From Pseudobdellovibrionaceae bacterium (lineage in GTDB: Bacteria > Bdellovibrionota > Bdellovibrionia > Bdellovibrionales > JAMPXM01), in the NCBI GenBank assembly GCA_913776405.1, contig CAJYOV010000632.1, positions 1-6,201 on the forward strand: 6,201 nucleotides of DNA, written 5' to 3'. The notes beneath the pieces are model-generated. The model had not been told where the DNA came from and ran no database searches. It saw only the letters and a program-made list of their open reading frames with translations. Position numbers and translations under genes: made by a program. Position 1 is the stretch's first letter, and the number at the start of each line of letters is the position of its first letter. This document shows, in pieces, positions 1-6,201 of this stretch.

Positions 1-35
1 CTCTCCCACGCCTTCCTTCGAGCCGAGTCTGAGTT

Positions 36-1697
36 TTAATTTATTCCTTTTGGCGTCGAATTCGAAGTGGTCGTCTGACCAGTCGACTTCGCAGCTTTCG
101 AAACGCGCGGCACTCGCGATTTCGGCATCGGTTTTCCTGACGCCACGTGTTCGTCGATGATCGGACTGTGACGAGTCGGCGATCGCGCAAGCACTCCGTA
201 ATAGCTCGAGAGCGGCAGTTGAGGTACGCGCTCAGCGTTCGGAACCGTCGACTCATCAAGGAAGTTGATGCCGCCTCGGCGAATAACGAACTCGCGCGTT
301 TGCTCTTCGGGCGAAGGCCCTTGCGTTTTCGTGACCGTCAAAGCGCGGCGAAGTCGCGTCGAGATCTCGACGAAATTCAAAAGCACGATGTTGTCTGCAA
401 TCGACGACGCTTTGATTTCATGACCCAGGTTCGAGACGCCGATCATCTCAGGGCATTCGTAACAGAAAAGAGATGTGACACCTTGAGATTTTAAGTGCGA
501 CGTCAGTGCGAAAATCGAATCGCGTGAATTCTGCGGGAAGATGGCATCGTAGCTTGCGACTGAGTCGATGACGATGCGTTTGATGCCGTTCTCTTTTACG
601 CTGTCGGCGATCATTGCGAAATGTGCATCAAGATTGAGCTCAAGGGGCGAGTCGCTATTGATGATAATATCGCCGCGATCGACGAGTTCCTGCATATTGA
701 ACCCGAGTTGCTCGGCGTTACGGATAAACGCGGTCGGTTGCTCGTCGAGCGTGATGAGCAGCGCTTTTTCGCCGACACGGGCCGATTCGCAGAGGAAGTG
801 CATTGCGGAAACGGTTTTGCCGGTTCCCGAAATCCCGATGAGTAGCGTCGAAGAGCCTCGGTAAGGGCCGCCACCCAGAAGTTCATCGAGGCCTGCAAGG
901 CCGAAGTGCACGCGCTCGTGAGAGGCGGGTACGGGTGGAAGCAGGCGTTCGCGAGCGGACGTTCGCACGAAAACCTTCACGCCGTCTTTTGAGATCTCAA
1001 ACGAGTTTCGACCGGTAATCGCTTCGTGACCTCGAGACTTTGAGACTTCAAGTGATCGCGAGACGGTGCGGATGCGTGGCTCTTTTCTGAGAGTCAGGAT
1101 TGAGTCGCAGACAAAATGCTCATGTTGACTTCCAGTCTCGCCAAGGACTTGGGAGTTCTGTGCCTCAGTCGTTAGCAGCGAGGTGACTTCATTTGAGCGC
1201 AGGAAGTCGTAGAGATTGTGGATCGTTTCACGATACGAGCTGTAAGCGCCTCGCTCGCAGTGAATCTTCAAAGGCGTCAAACCGTCGATGACGACTCGTT
1301 TCGCCCCGATCTCTTTGATGGCTTGAGAAAGCACGCCGTTTCGATTTTGTAGATCCTCTACGATCTGATCGGGTGTCGTTTTTATAAGACGCACGTGACC
1401 AGCAGTCTCGGCGGCCGATATGTTCCAACCAAACTTTGCTGCGTCGTCGCGAATGCGATTTATGGGACATTCGAAGCTCATAATTACGGCATTTTCGCCG
1501 TGCTCGAGGGCGCCGCGAAGGGCGAATTCCATGGCCAGTGCAGTCTTGCCGGTGCCGGGGGCGCCTTCGACTAAGATTACGTTCTCTTTAGGTAATCCCC
1601 CGAGCAAAACATCGTCGAGACCCGTGATCCCTGTCGCGACGAGCGGTCCGTACGAGCTGCCGGGTAGGGATTGATTTTGTTTTCCTGAACTGTTCAC
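36..1697 (-). CDS. KaiC-family tandem-domain RecA-like ATPase (circadian clock protein KaiC-like)
   Basis: Cytoplasmic P-loop ATPase with two KaiC domains, 553 residues from the GTG start (cyanobacterial KaiC is about 519). Numbering from that start: domain 1, about 20-245, has Walker A GAPGTGKT (Lys51), Walker B VVID (Asp138) and SFEC at 74-77, where KaiC has the Glu77-Glu78 pair, so the second Glu is Cys. Domain 2, about 260-480, has Walker A GISGTGKT (Lys294), TLDE at 316-319 (KaiC Glu318-Glu319, first Glu replaced by Asp), Walker B IVID, and KASSIADNIVLL, which puts Ser431-Ser432 on the KaiC Ser431/Thr432 phosphosites. Known of the family: KaiC hydrolyses ATP slowly and autophosphorylates in domain 2. 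Inferred: this protein may do likewise. The last 70 or so residues are a Ser/Thr/Pro/Lys-rich, probably disordered tail. No kaiA or kaiB is seen. The frame is open back to an ATG at 1790, but the 31 extra codons are rich in AGA/AGG and the GTG has a far better ribosome site. Family call very secure; clock function unproven. Confidence 0.93.
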   Translation of the reverse strand: MNSSGKQNQSLPGSSYGPLVATGITGLDDVLLGGLPKENVILVEGAPGTGKTALAMEFALRGALEHGENAVIMSFECPINRIRDDAAKFGWNISAAETAGHVRLIKTTPDQIVEDLQNRNGVLSQAIKEIGAKRVVIDGLTPLKIHCERGAYSSYRETIHNLYDFLRSNEVTSLLTTEAQNSQVLGETGSQHEHFVCDSILTLRKEPRIRTVSRSLEVSKSRGHEAITGRNSFEISKDGVKVFVRTSARERLLPPVPASHERVHFGLAGLDELLGGGPYRGSSTLLIGISGTGKTVSAMHFLCESARVGEKALLITLDEQPTAFIRNAEQLGFNMQELVDRGDIIINSDSPLELNLDAHFAMIADSVKENGIKRIVIDSVASYDAIFPQNSRDSIFALTSHLKSQGVTSLFCYECPEMIGVSNLGHEIKASSIADNIVLLNFVEISTRLRRALTVTKTQGPSPEEQTREFVIRRGGINFLDESTVPNAERVPQLPLSSYYGVLARSPTRHSPIIDEHVASGKPMPKSRVPRVSKAAKSTGQTTTSNSTPKGIN

Positions 1698-1701
1698 TGC
1701 G

Positions 1702-1708
1702 CTCCTCC
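1702..1708 (-). promoter_or_regulatory. Shine-Dalgarno GGAGGAG for the KaiC-like gene
   Basis: On the minus strand GGAGGAG is followed by CGCA and then GTG (1697-1695), an almost ideal anti-16S match and spacing. It decides the start in favour of GTG 1697. The competing ATG at 1790 has a weaker GGGAGAG at 1796-1802. The shorter protein begins about 20 residues before the TGITGLD motif that opens the first KaiC domain, which is normal for the family, whereas the longer form would add an unexplained 31-residue leader. Confidence 0.7.
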
Positions 1709-1822
1709 GCTTTTGAAGTTTCACCGAGGATCTCAGTTGAACTCTTTGAAACTCTGCGGAGATGTTCCAAGAGGCCACGGAAGAAAGCATTGAGGCTCTC
1801 CCATTATTTAGAATTCAACACA

Positions 1823-1834
1823 TGCGCGTGCGCA
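1823..1834. repeat. Short inverted repeat TGCGC-GT-GCGCA, possible operator
   Basis: Perfect 5-bp arms around a 2-bp centre, near the middle of the divergent intergenic region, between the two AT-rich candidate -10 patches. Its position would suit a regulator acting on both genes. It is short, so chance occurrence is quite possible, and no regulator family can be assigned. Confidence 0.25.
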
Positions 1835-1913
1835 AAAGTCTCGCTAAATTATCGTTTCCAGCGTTTGTAAAGTTCGCAGGTCGAGGATAGTCTCTCGATG
1901 TCTCGAATCGCAT

Positions 1914-1918
1914 GAGGG
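1914..1918 (+). promoter_or_regulatory. Shine-Dalgarno GAGGG for the CheB-CheR gene
   Basis: GAGGG lies 9 bases before the ATG at 1928. It is the only purine-rich ribosome-site match close upstream and supports that ATG. The protein then has 14 residues before the first CheB strand (WVIGIGAS), the usual short leader in CheB-CheR fusions that lack an N-terminal receiver domain. Confidence 0.6.
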
Positions 1919-1927
1919 TACTAGCTG

Positions 1928-2746
1928 ATGAGTCGTTCGGATTCCGAAACGAAAACGCCGCCTACTTGGGTCATCGGAATCGGTGCGTCTGCTGGCGGTC
2001 TCGAGGCGCTCTCGCAATTTGTCTCAAACCTACCTGAGAATTTTCCTCACGCTGTCATCGTCGCTCAGCATTTGGCGCCTCACTCGAAGAGTATGATGGT
2101 TGAGCTTTTGGCGAAGCAGACTTCGATTCCGGTTGCGGCTGTCACCAGCGGTACTGAGATTCGTAGTGGCCATATTTACGTCGTTCCGCCGAACAACGAT
2201 CTCGACATCATCGATGGCCGCATGGAGCTCACCATCGCGGATGAAGCGATTCGGCCGAAGCCTTCGGTCGATGAGTTCTTCGAGTCGCTTGCGCGCGCCT
2301 ACGGCTCTCGCGCAGTCGGCATTATTCTTTCAGGAACGGGCACAGATGGGTCCGAGGGTGTTCGTGCGATCCGTGCAGTCGGTGGCATCACGCTCGCTCA
2401 AGATGATCGAAGTGCGAAGTACGACGGTATGCCTAAAGCGGCGGTCGGTACGGGCAGCGTCGATTCGATTCTGCCACCTGAGCAGCTCGCGAAAGATTTG
2501 CTGCAGATTCTGCGTGATCATGAAACACGGCTGAGTTCTTCGCAGTTCGATGCGAAGGCGACAAATCAGATTTACGACATCATCTTTCAGAAACGCGGTC
2601 AGGACTTCCGCCAGTATAAGCCATCGACCATTCAGCGGCGGATCGCGCGCCGAATGTCGCTAAACGGCGTGTCGACGATCCAAGATTACATCGAGACACT
2701 CAATGCAAAGCCTGGCGAGATCGGCGAACTGCTGACGAGCTCTTGA
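1928..2746 (+). CDS. CheB methylesterase domain plus CheR N-terminal domain: 5' part of a frameshifted CheB-CheR-PAS-histidine kinase
   Basis: 272 residues before an in-frame TGA. Residues about 14-195 form a CheB-type glutamate methylesterase/deamidase domain. The catalytic triad is visible: Ser21 in GIGASAGGLEAL, His48 in VAQHLAP and Asp140 in SGTGTDGSEG. There is no N-terminal receiver domain, unlike classical CheB. Residues about 208-272 are the helical CheR N-terminal domain (YKPSTIQRRIARRM, then the end of that domain at PGEIGELLT). The frame stops exactly where CheR should continue with LLISVTSFFRD, which lies in the -1 frame next door. The piece is therefore best read as the N-terminal fifth or so of one large hybrid sensor. 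CheB domains normally remove methyl groups from receptor glutamates, but no receptor is encoded here. If it really ends here, it would be a free CheB domain with a CheR helical tail. Domain calls are secure; the gene boundary is not. Confidence 0.9.
   Translation: MSRSDSETKTPPTWVIGIGASAGGLEALSQFVSNLPENFPHAVIVAQHLAPHSKSMMVELLAKQTSIPVAAVTSGTEIRSGHIYVVPPNNDLDIIDGRMELTIADEAIRPKPSVDEFFESLARAYGSRAVGIILSGTGTDGSEGVRAIRAVGGITLAQDDRSAKYDGMPKAAVGTGSVDSILPPEQLAKDLLQILRDHETRLSSSQFDAKATNQIYDIIFQKRGQDFRQYKPSTIQRRIARRMSLNGVSTIQDYIETLNAKPGEIGELLTSS
2735..2746 (+). other. Frameshift junction (one base short) inside CheR, with TTGA stop/start overlap
   Basis: Frame one reads ACG AGC TCT TGA and stops. Re-reading from G2737 (a -1 shift, or one base missing after 2737) gives ELLTELLISVTSFFRD, with the spacing and residues expected of CheR in this family. 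Downstream the new frame stays open for more than 3.4 kb to the window end. No run of three or more identical bases and no X-XXY-YYZ slippery heptamer is present at the junction. TTG at 2743-2745 overlaps the TGA at 2744-2746, so termination-reinitiation could in principle produce a second polypeptide. A base-call error, a true one-base deletion or coupled translation all remain possible. Confidence 0.85.
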
Positions 2747-5700
2747 TCAGTGTGACGTCGTTCTTCCGCGATAAAGAAGTTTTTGAAGAGCTTCAGTCAC
2801 GATTGAACTCGATGGTCGATTCGCACCAACATCATCAAGAGTTCCGTGTCTGGGTCGCTGGCTGTGCCACGGGCGAAGAGGCCTACTCGATCGCGATGAT
2901 CATCGTCGATCTCCAAGAGCGTAAGCGAATTTCTTTCCCGGTTAAGATTTTCGCGACCGATCTCGATCACGAGGCACTACAAGAAGCTCGTAACGGTCAC
3001 TACGCGAAAAAAGAACTCGAGCATATTCCGGAACGTTTTCGAGACCGCTTCGTCGTCGAGCACGAAAATACGTTCGAGGTTGCAAAACGTGTTCGCGATT
3101 TAGTTGTTTTCGCGCGCCAAGATTTGATTCAGAATCCGCCGTTCGTGAAGCTCGACTTCGTCAGCTGTCGCAACGTGATGATCTATTTCGAGCCCGAGCT
3201 TCAGCGCCGGGTGCTTGAAATTTTCCACTACGCTTTGAATCCGAATGGCCTTCTCCTTCTCGGTAGATCAGAGTCAATCCTCTCGACACCTCAGCTTTTC
3301 GATCTTGTCGACAAGAAGACGAAACTTTTTAAACGCCGCGAAGGCGTCGTTCAAAAAGTGCCGCTGACCAGACTCTCGAAACAACCGCCACCGCTTGTTG
3401 CGCCGCCCGTTCGGAGGCCGACACAAACGGAAATTCTGGGTCAGCGCGCGCAGAGACAGCTCAACCGCGTTTATGAGATCGCTGGCGCCGTCGTCGATGA
3501 AGACGCGACGCTGATTCAAATTTTCGGTGAAGCGTCTCGTTATCTGAAATTCACGCACAGCCAAATTAACCTTCGATTGCCGTCACTCTTGCCGAAAACC
3601 GTGGCGGTCGAGTTCCCAATTCTTTTGCGTAAAGCGCAAAAAGACCAAGGGGCTCATAGAAGCCGCACGTATAAGCGCGCCAAAAATGATGAGGGCGGGG
3701 ATTACCAGATCGTCGTTCGACCTCTCGAAGATGAAGATGAGTCCTCTCAGTCTTCGCAGTACTTCCTGGTCACGTTTGAACAAGCTCGCTCCGTAGTCGT
3801 TTCGGCCGCCGTTTCGCGAGACGATGAGTTACCGTCGCGAATCGCAGAACTGGAACATGAGCTTCACGCGACTCGCGAACACCTTCAAACGGTCATTGAA
3901 GAACTCGGCGTCTCGAACGAAGAGCTCCAAAGTTTGAACGAAGAGCTCTCATCAACCAACGAAGAGTTGCAGGCAACCAATGAAGAGATGGAGACGACCA
4001 ACGAAGAGCTCCAGAGCAGTAACGAGGAACTCACGACGGTTAACGAAGAAGTCTCCGCGAAGTCGTCTGAGCTTCGTGCGCTCAGCACGAGCCTAGAAAA
4101 CATTCAAAACAGCATCGGCGCGCCCTTACTCGTTCTCGATACGCGCCTCAGGCTCATCCGCTACAATTTAGAAGCGCCGAAAGTCTTCTTCGTCTCGCCA
4201 AACGATATCGGTCGTGAACTCACTTCGATTTCAACTGTTTGTGAGATTCCTGAATTTGAGGCGAAAGCCCGTCAGACGATCGAAACTGGCACGCCGACGG
4301 ATTGCCAATGTGAAGCTGGCGCCGTCATTTTCAACGTTCGAGTTTTACCGTCATTCGATGAAAATGGAAAAATTCTTGGGTTGATCCTCGTTTTCAACGA
4401 TGTGACGTCGGAAGTTCGAATCCAGGAACGTTTGAAGTCGAGCGAATCCCGTATTCGCGCGATTATTGAAGCAAGCCCGACACTCATCTCACTCAAAGAC
4501 AACTTGGGTCGATATCTGATTGTGAATGACGCCTTCGCAAGTGCGTTCGGCTTCGAGGACTCGATTGTTGGTAAGACCGATCGCGAAGTCTTCTCTGAAG
4601 AACTCGCTAATCAAATGCGCGATTCCGATCTGGAAGTTTTCTTGAAGCGCGCTCCGATTCGCAAACAAGAGTCTGTGAAAACAAAAGACGGCGAGCGAGT
4701 CTTCCTCGCGACGCGATTCCCGTTACTCGATAGCGGCGGTCGTAATCCAACGGCTGTCGGCACGATTGCGCTTGATATCACATCACAGGTCGAAGCTTCG
4801 AAAGCGTTGACGGAAAGCGAAGCGCGTTACAAAGCCATCGTTGAAGATCAAGCTGTGTTCGTTTGTCGCCAACTCCGTACGGGCGAACTTCTCTATACGA
4901 ATGCGACCTACAATCTTTATTTCCATTCTTCGACCGGTCAGAAACGCAATTTCTTGGACCCGATCTCTCCGGAAGATCGCACAGACGCGCAAGACGTCCT
5001 GAAATCCTTGACGCCACGACAGCCCGTTCAACATCAAGAGGTTCGGGTTTCACGCTGGAACGAGGGCGAACGTTGGATTCGCTGGATTCATCGCGGCGTC
5101 TTCGACCCGCGTGGCTCGCTTGTCGAAATTCAGTCGGTGGGTCTTGACGTTACCGACTATCGCAAGCAGGCCGACTACCTTAAAGAGCGCGAAGCGATCT
5201 TTACGAGCGTTTTCAGCAACACAAGCGACTACATCACGATCTATCGTCTCGTTGATGGTGAACTTGTACTCGAATCGGTCAATCGAAGTGCCGAATCGGT
5301 GCTCGGACACGCGATCACGAGACTTCTGGGGCGTCCGTTACGCGACTTCTTCCCGCCGGATCGAATCGGTGAGGTCTTGGATCGCTATCAGCGTGCGATG
5401 GAAACTGGCGAGCCGCAAATTTTCGAGGAAGAACTGTTCCTCTCGGGCGGTATCAAATACTTCCAAACGACGCTCGTGCCAGTCGTGACGGACTCGGGTC
5501 GTATTGAGCGCGTCGCGGCCCTCAGCCGTGACGTTTCCGGCTACAAGTCGATCGCTGCTGACCTTTTAAAAGCAAAAGAGGCTGCGGAAGTCGCTAACCG
5601 CGCAAAATCTGACTTCTTGGCATCGATGAGTCACGAGCTACGGACACCTCTGAACGTCGTTCTTGGTTTCTGTCAGATGCTCGAGCTTAGCGAACTGAAC

Positions 5701-6201
5701 CCAGAACAGACGAATTACGTAGGCGGCATCCACCGCTCGGGCCGTCTCTTGCTGACTTTGATTGAAGACATCTTGGACATCTCGAAGATCGAAGCTGGCA
5801 AGGTGAAGCTCGAATACATTCCGTTCCGCATGCGCGAAGTCGCGCACGACGTGGTGTCGATGTTCATGTCGCAAGCGGAAGAGAAGGGCGTCACCCTCCG
5901 CCTCGAAGTTCCGAACGGTCTTGATCAAGTTCTGATCGGCGATCCATCACGTCTTCGCCAAGTCATGGTGAATTTCGTTGGCAACGCTTTAAAATTTACC
6001 TCGCAAGGCACGATTACGGTGCAAGTCCATCCACCGTCTCCCGGTTCAAGTCTCCACCGCGTAAGCGTCAAAGACTCTGGCATTGGGATTCGCAAAGAAG
6101 ACCACTCAAAAATCTTCCAGAAATTTTCTCAGGCCGAGTCGGGCCATTCGCGTCGCTTCGGCGGCTCGGGCCTTGGCCTTGCGATCTCAAAGCAGCTCAT
6201 C
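2743..6201 (+). CDS. CheR methyltransferase-PAS-coiled coil-multi-PAS-histidine kinase, 3' part of the frameshifted hybrid, cut by the window end
   Basis: Open from the frameshift to the window edge; fused to the upstream piece it gives about 1,425 residues. Order by nucleotide: CheR catalytic domain 2740-3345, with TSFFRD, the SAM-binding VWVAGCATGEEAYSIAM (2848-2898), FATDLD (2950-2967) and DFVSCRNVMIYF (3154-3189); a Pro-rich linker to about 3425; a PAS-like region 3460-3785; a long coiled coil 3832-4100 with seven NEE heptads; PAS-type regions at about 4087-4440, 4441-4800, 4805-5165 and 5190-5560; HisKA with phospho-acceptor His at 5632-5634 in SMSHELRTPLN; and HATPase_c with N box NFVGNALKF (5971-5997), G1 DSGIGI, F box and G2 GGSGLGLAIS. 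No membrane segment is seen, so it should be a cytoplasmic sensor. All catalytic motifs look intact. Whether a receiver follows lies beyond the window. The start is uncertain: TTG 2743 has no good ribosome site, and ATG 2812 would drop the SAM-contacting Arg of FFRD, so fusion to the upstream CDS is preferred. Partner receptors and response regulator are unknown. Confidence 0.9.
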   Translation, partial: MISVTSFFRDKEVFEELQSRLNSMVDSHQHHQEFRVWVAGCATGEEAYSIAMIIVDLQERKRISFPVKIFATDLDHEALQEARNGHYAKKELEHIPERFRDRFVVEHENTFEVAKRVRDLVVFARQDLIQNPPFVKLDFVSCRNVMIYFEPELQRRVLEIFHYALNPNGLLLLGRSESILSTPQLFDLVDKKTKLFKRREGVVQKVPLTRLSKQPPPLVAPPVRRPTQTEILGQRAQRQLNRVYEIAGAVVDEDATLIQIFGEASRYLKFTHSQINLRLPSLLPKTVAVEFPILLRKAQKDQGAHRSRTYKRAKNDEGGDYQIVVRPLEDEDESSQSSQYFLVTFEQARSVVVSAAVSRDDELPSRIAELEHELHATREHLQTVIEELGVSNEELQSLNEELSSTNEELQATNEEMETTNEELQSSNEELTTVNEEVSAKSSELRALSTSLENIQNSIGAPLLVLDTRLRLIRYNLEAPKVFFVSPNDIGRELTSISTVCEIPEFEAKARQTIETGTPTDCQCEAGAVIFNVRVLPSFDENGKILGLILVFNDVTSEVRIQERLKSSESRIRAIIEASPTLISLKDNLGRYLIVNDAFASAFGFEDSIVGKTDREVFSEELANQMRDSDLEVFLKRAPIRKQESVKTKDGERVFLATRFPLLDSGGRNPTAVGTIALDITSQVEASKALTESEARYKAIVEDQAVFVCRQLRTGELLYTNATYNLYFHSSTGQKRNFLDPISPEDRTDAQDVLKSLTPRQPVQHQEVRVSRWNEGERWIRWIHRGVFDPRGSLVEIQSVGLDVTDYRKQADYLKEREAIFTSVFSNTSDYITIYRLVDGELVLESVNRSAESVLGHAITRLLGRPLRDFFPPDRIGEVLDRYQRAMETGEPQIFEEELFLSGGIKYFQTTLVPVVTDSGRIERVAALSRDVSGYKSIAADLLKAKEAAEVANRAKSDFLASMSHELRTPLNVVLGFCQMLELSELNPEQTNYVGGIHRSGRLLLTLIEDILDISKIEAGKVKLEYIPFRMREVAHDVVSMFMSQAEEKGVTLRLEVPNGLDQVLIGDPSRLRQVMVNFVGNALKFTSQGTITVQVHPPSPGSSLHRVSVKDSGIGIRKEDHSKIFQKFSQAESGHSRRFGGSGLGLAISKQLI
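3916..4062 (+). repeat. Seven tandem 21-bp units encoding NEE-type heptads (coiled coil)
   Basis: Codons for Asn-Glu-Glu recur at 3916, 3937, 3958, 3979, 4000, 4021 and 4042, exactly every 21 bases, mostly as AACGAAGAG followed by a Leu, Met or Val codon. Units read like NEELQSL, NEELSST, NEELQAT and NEEMETT. The 7-residue period with a hydrophobic residue after each NEE predicts a parallel coiled coil joining the CheB-CheR half to the PAS-kinase half, probably a dimerisation and signal-transmission helix. This array is a hallmark of CheB-CheR-PAS hybrid proteins. Synonymous codons differ between units, so the repeat is old rather than a recent expansion. Confidence 0.9.

Larger units (their letters stand above)
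1698..1927. promoter_or_regulatory. Divergent intergenic control region between the KaiC-like gene and the CheB-CheR-kinase locus
   Basis: The two genes are transcribed away from each other, so both promoters should lie here. I see no convincing sigma-70 pair in either direction. The most AT-rich patches are 1801-1815, where the minus strand reads TAAATAAT and could be a -10 for the KaiC-like gene, and 1845-1852 (TAAATTAT on the plus strand), which could serve the rightward gene. If the minus-strand -10 is real, transcription would start near 1795 and exclude the ribosome site of the ATG at 1790, again favouring GTG 1697. The region holds two small inverted repeats (1823-1834 and 1881-1898). 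No sigma-54 or riboswitch signature was recognised. Confidence 0.5.

Noticed and set aside
1..39. End of a plus-strand gene (frame ending LRAESEF then TAA at 37-39)
   Set aside because: Only 12 codons are visible, with no recognisable family; cannot be told from chance.
1420..1674. Plus-strand open frame opposite the first KaiC P-loop
   Set aside because: Antisense shadow of a strongly coding gene; composition follows the complementary codons and no family is recognisable.
2100..2534. 144-codon plus-strand frame inside the CheB domain
   Set aside because: It overlaps the CheB frame fully; Arg/Ser-rich shadow translation, while the CheB frame has a complete catalytic triad.
2731..2746. Programmed -1 ribosomal frameshift signal
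   Set aside because: No slippery heptamer and no obvious downstream stem-loop; indel or reinitiation explains the break more simply.
3885..4103. Minus-strand Ser/Leu-rich open frame opposite the coiled coil
   Set aside because: It is the antisense reading of the NEE heptad repeats; low-complexity, no ribosome site, no recognisable domain.
4863..5488. Two plus-strand frames (4863-5147, 5111-5488) within the PAS region
   Set aside because: They are alternate-frame shadows of the PAS-kinase coding frame, Ser/Arg-rich and without domains.

Overview
The window holds two divergently transcribed signalling loci from what looks like a Gram-negative, environmental, chromosome-type genome. Base composition is balanced to slightly GC-rich by eye, coding density is high, and no mobile elements, tRNA or rRNA genes or CRISPR repeats were seen. 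Taxonomy cannot be fixed from the sequence: KaiC-like ATPases beside large PAS histidine kinases occur in several phyla, including Proteobacteria, Bdellovibrionota, Acidobacteriota and Cyanobacteria.

Left part (36-1697, minus strand): a two-domain KaiC-family RecA-like ATPase. Both P-loops and both Walker B strands are intact. A Ser-Ser pair in the second domain falls where KaiC carries its S431/T432 autophosphorylation sites. The protein ends in a long Ser/Thr/Pro/basic tail. No kaiA or kaiB is visible. A GTG start at 1697 with a near-perfect Shine-Dalgarno is preferred over the longer ATG at 1790.

Middle (1698-1927): the divergent control region, with a small perfect-arm inverted repeat at 1823-1834 and a Shine-Dalgarno at 1914-1918 for the rightward gene.

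Right part (1928 to the window end, plus strand): a very large cytoplasmic sensor protein. Its order is CheB methylesterase, CheR methyltransferase, a PAS-like region, a seven-fold NEE heptad coiled coil, four more PAS-type regions, HisKA and HATPase_c. It runs off the right edge inside the ATPase domain. The reading frame is broken once, at about 2735-2746, exactly between the CheR N-terminal and catalytic domains. A -1 shift (equivalent to one missing base) restores a family-typical CheR sequence. The stop TGA also overlaps a TTG codon of the downstream frame, so a coupled two-protein arrangement is formally possible.

How the genes may work together (inference): the CheB-CheR-PAS-kinase hybrid would sense an intracellular cue and phosphorylate a downstream receiver. 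The divergent KaiC-like ATPase is a plausible partner or co-regulated output, since KaiC-family proteins are often encoded beside PAS histidine kinases. Nothing in the window shows direct interaction.
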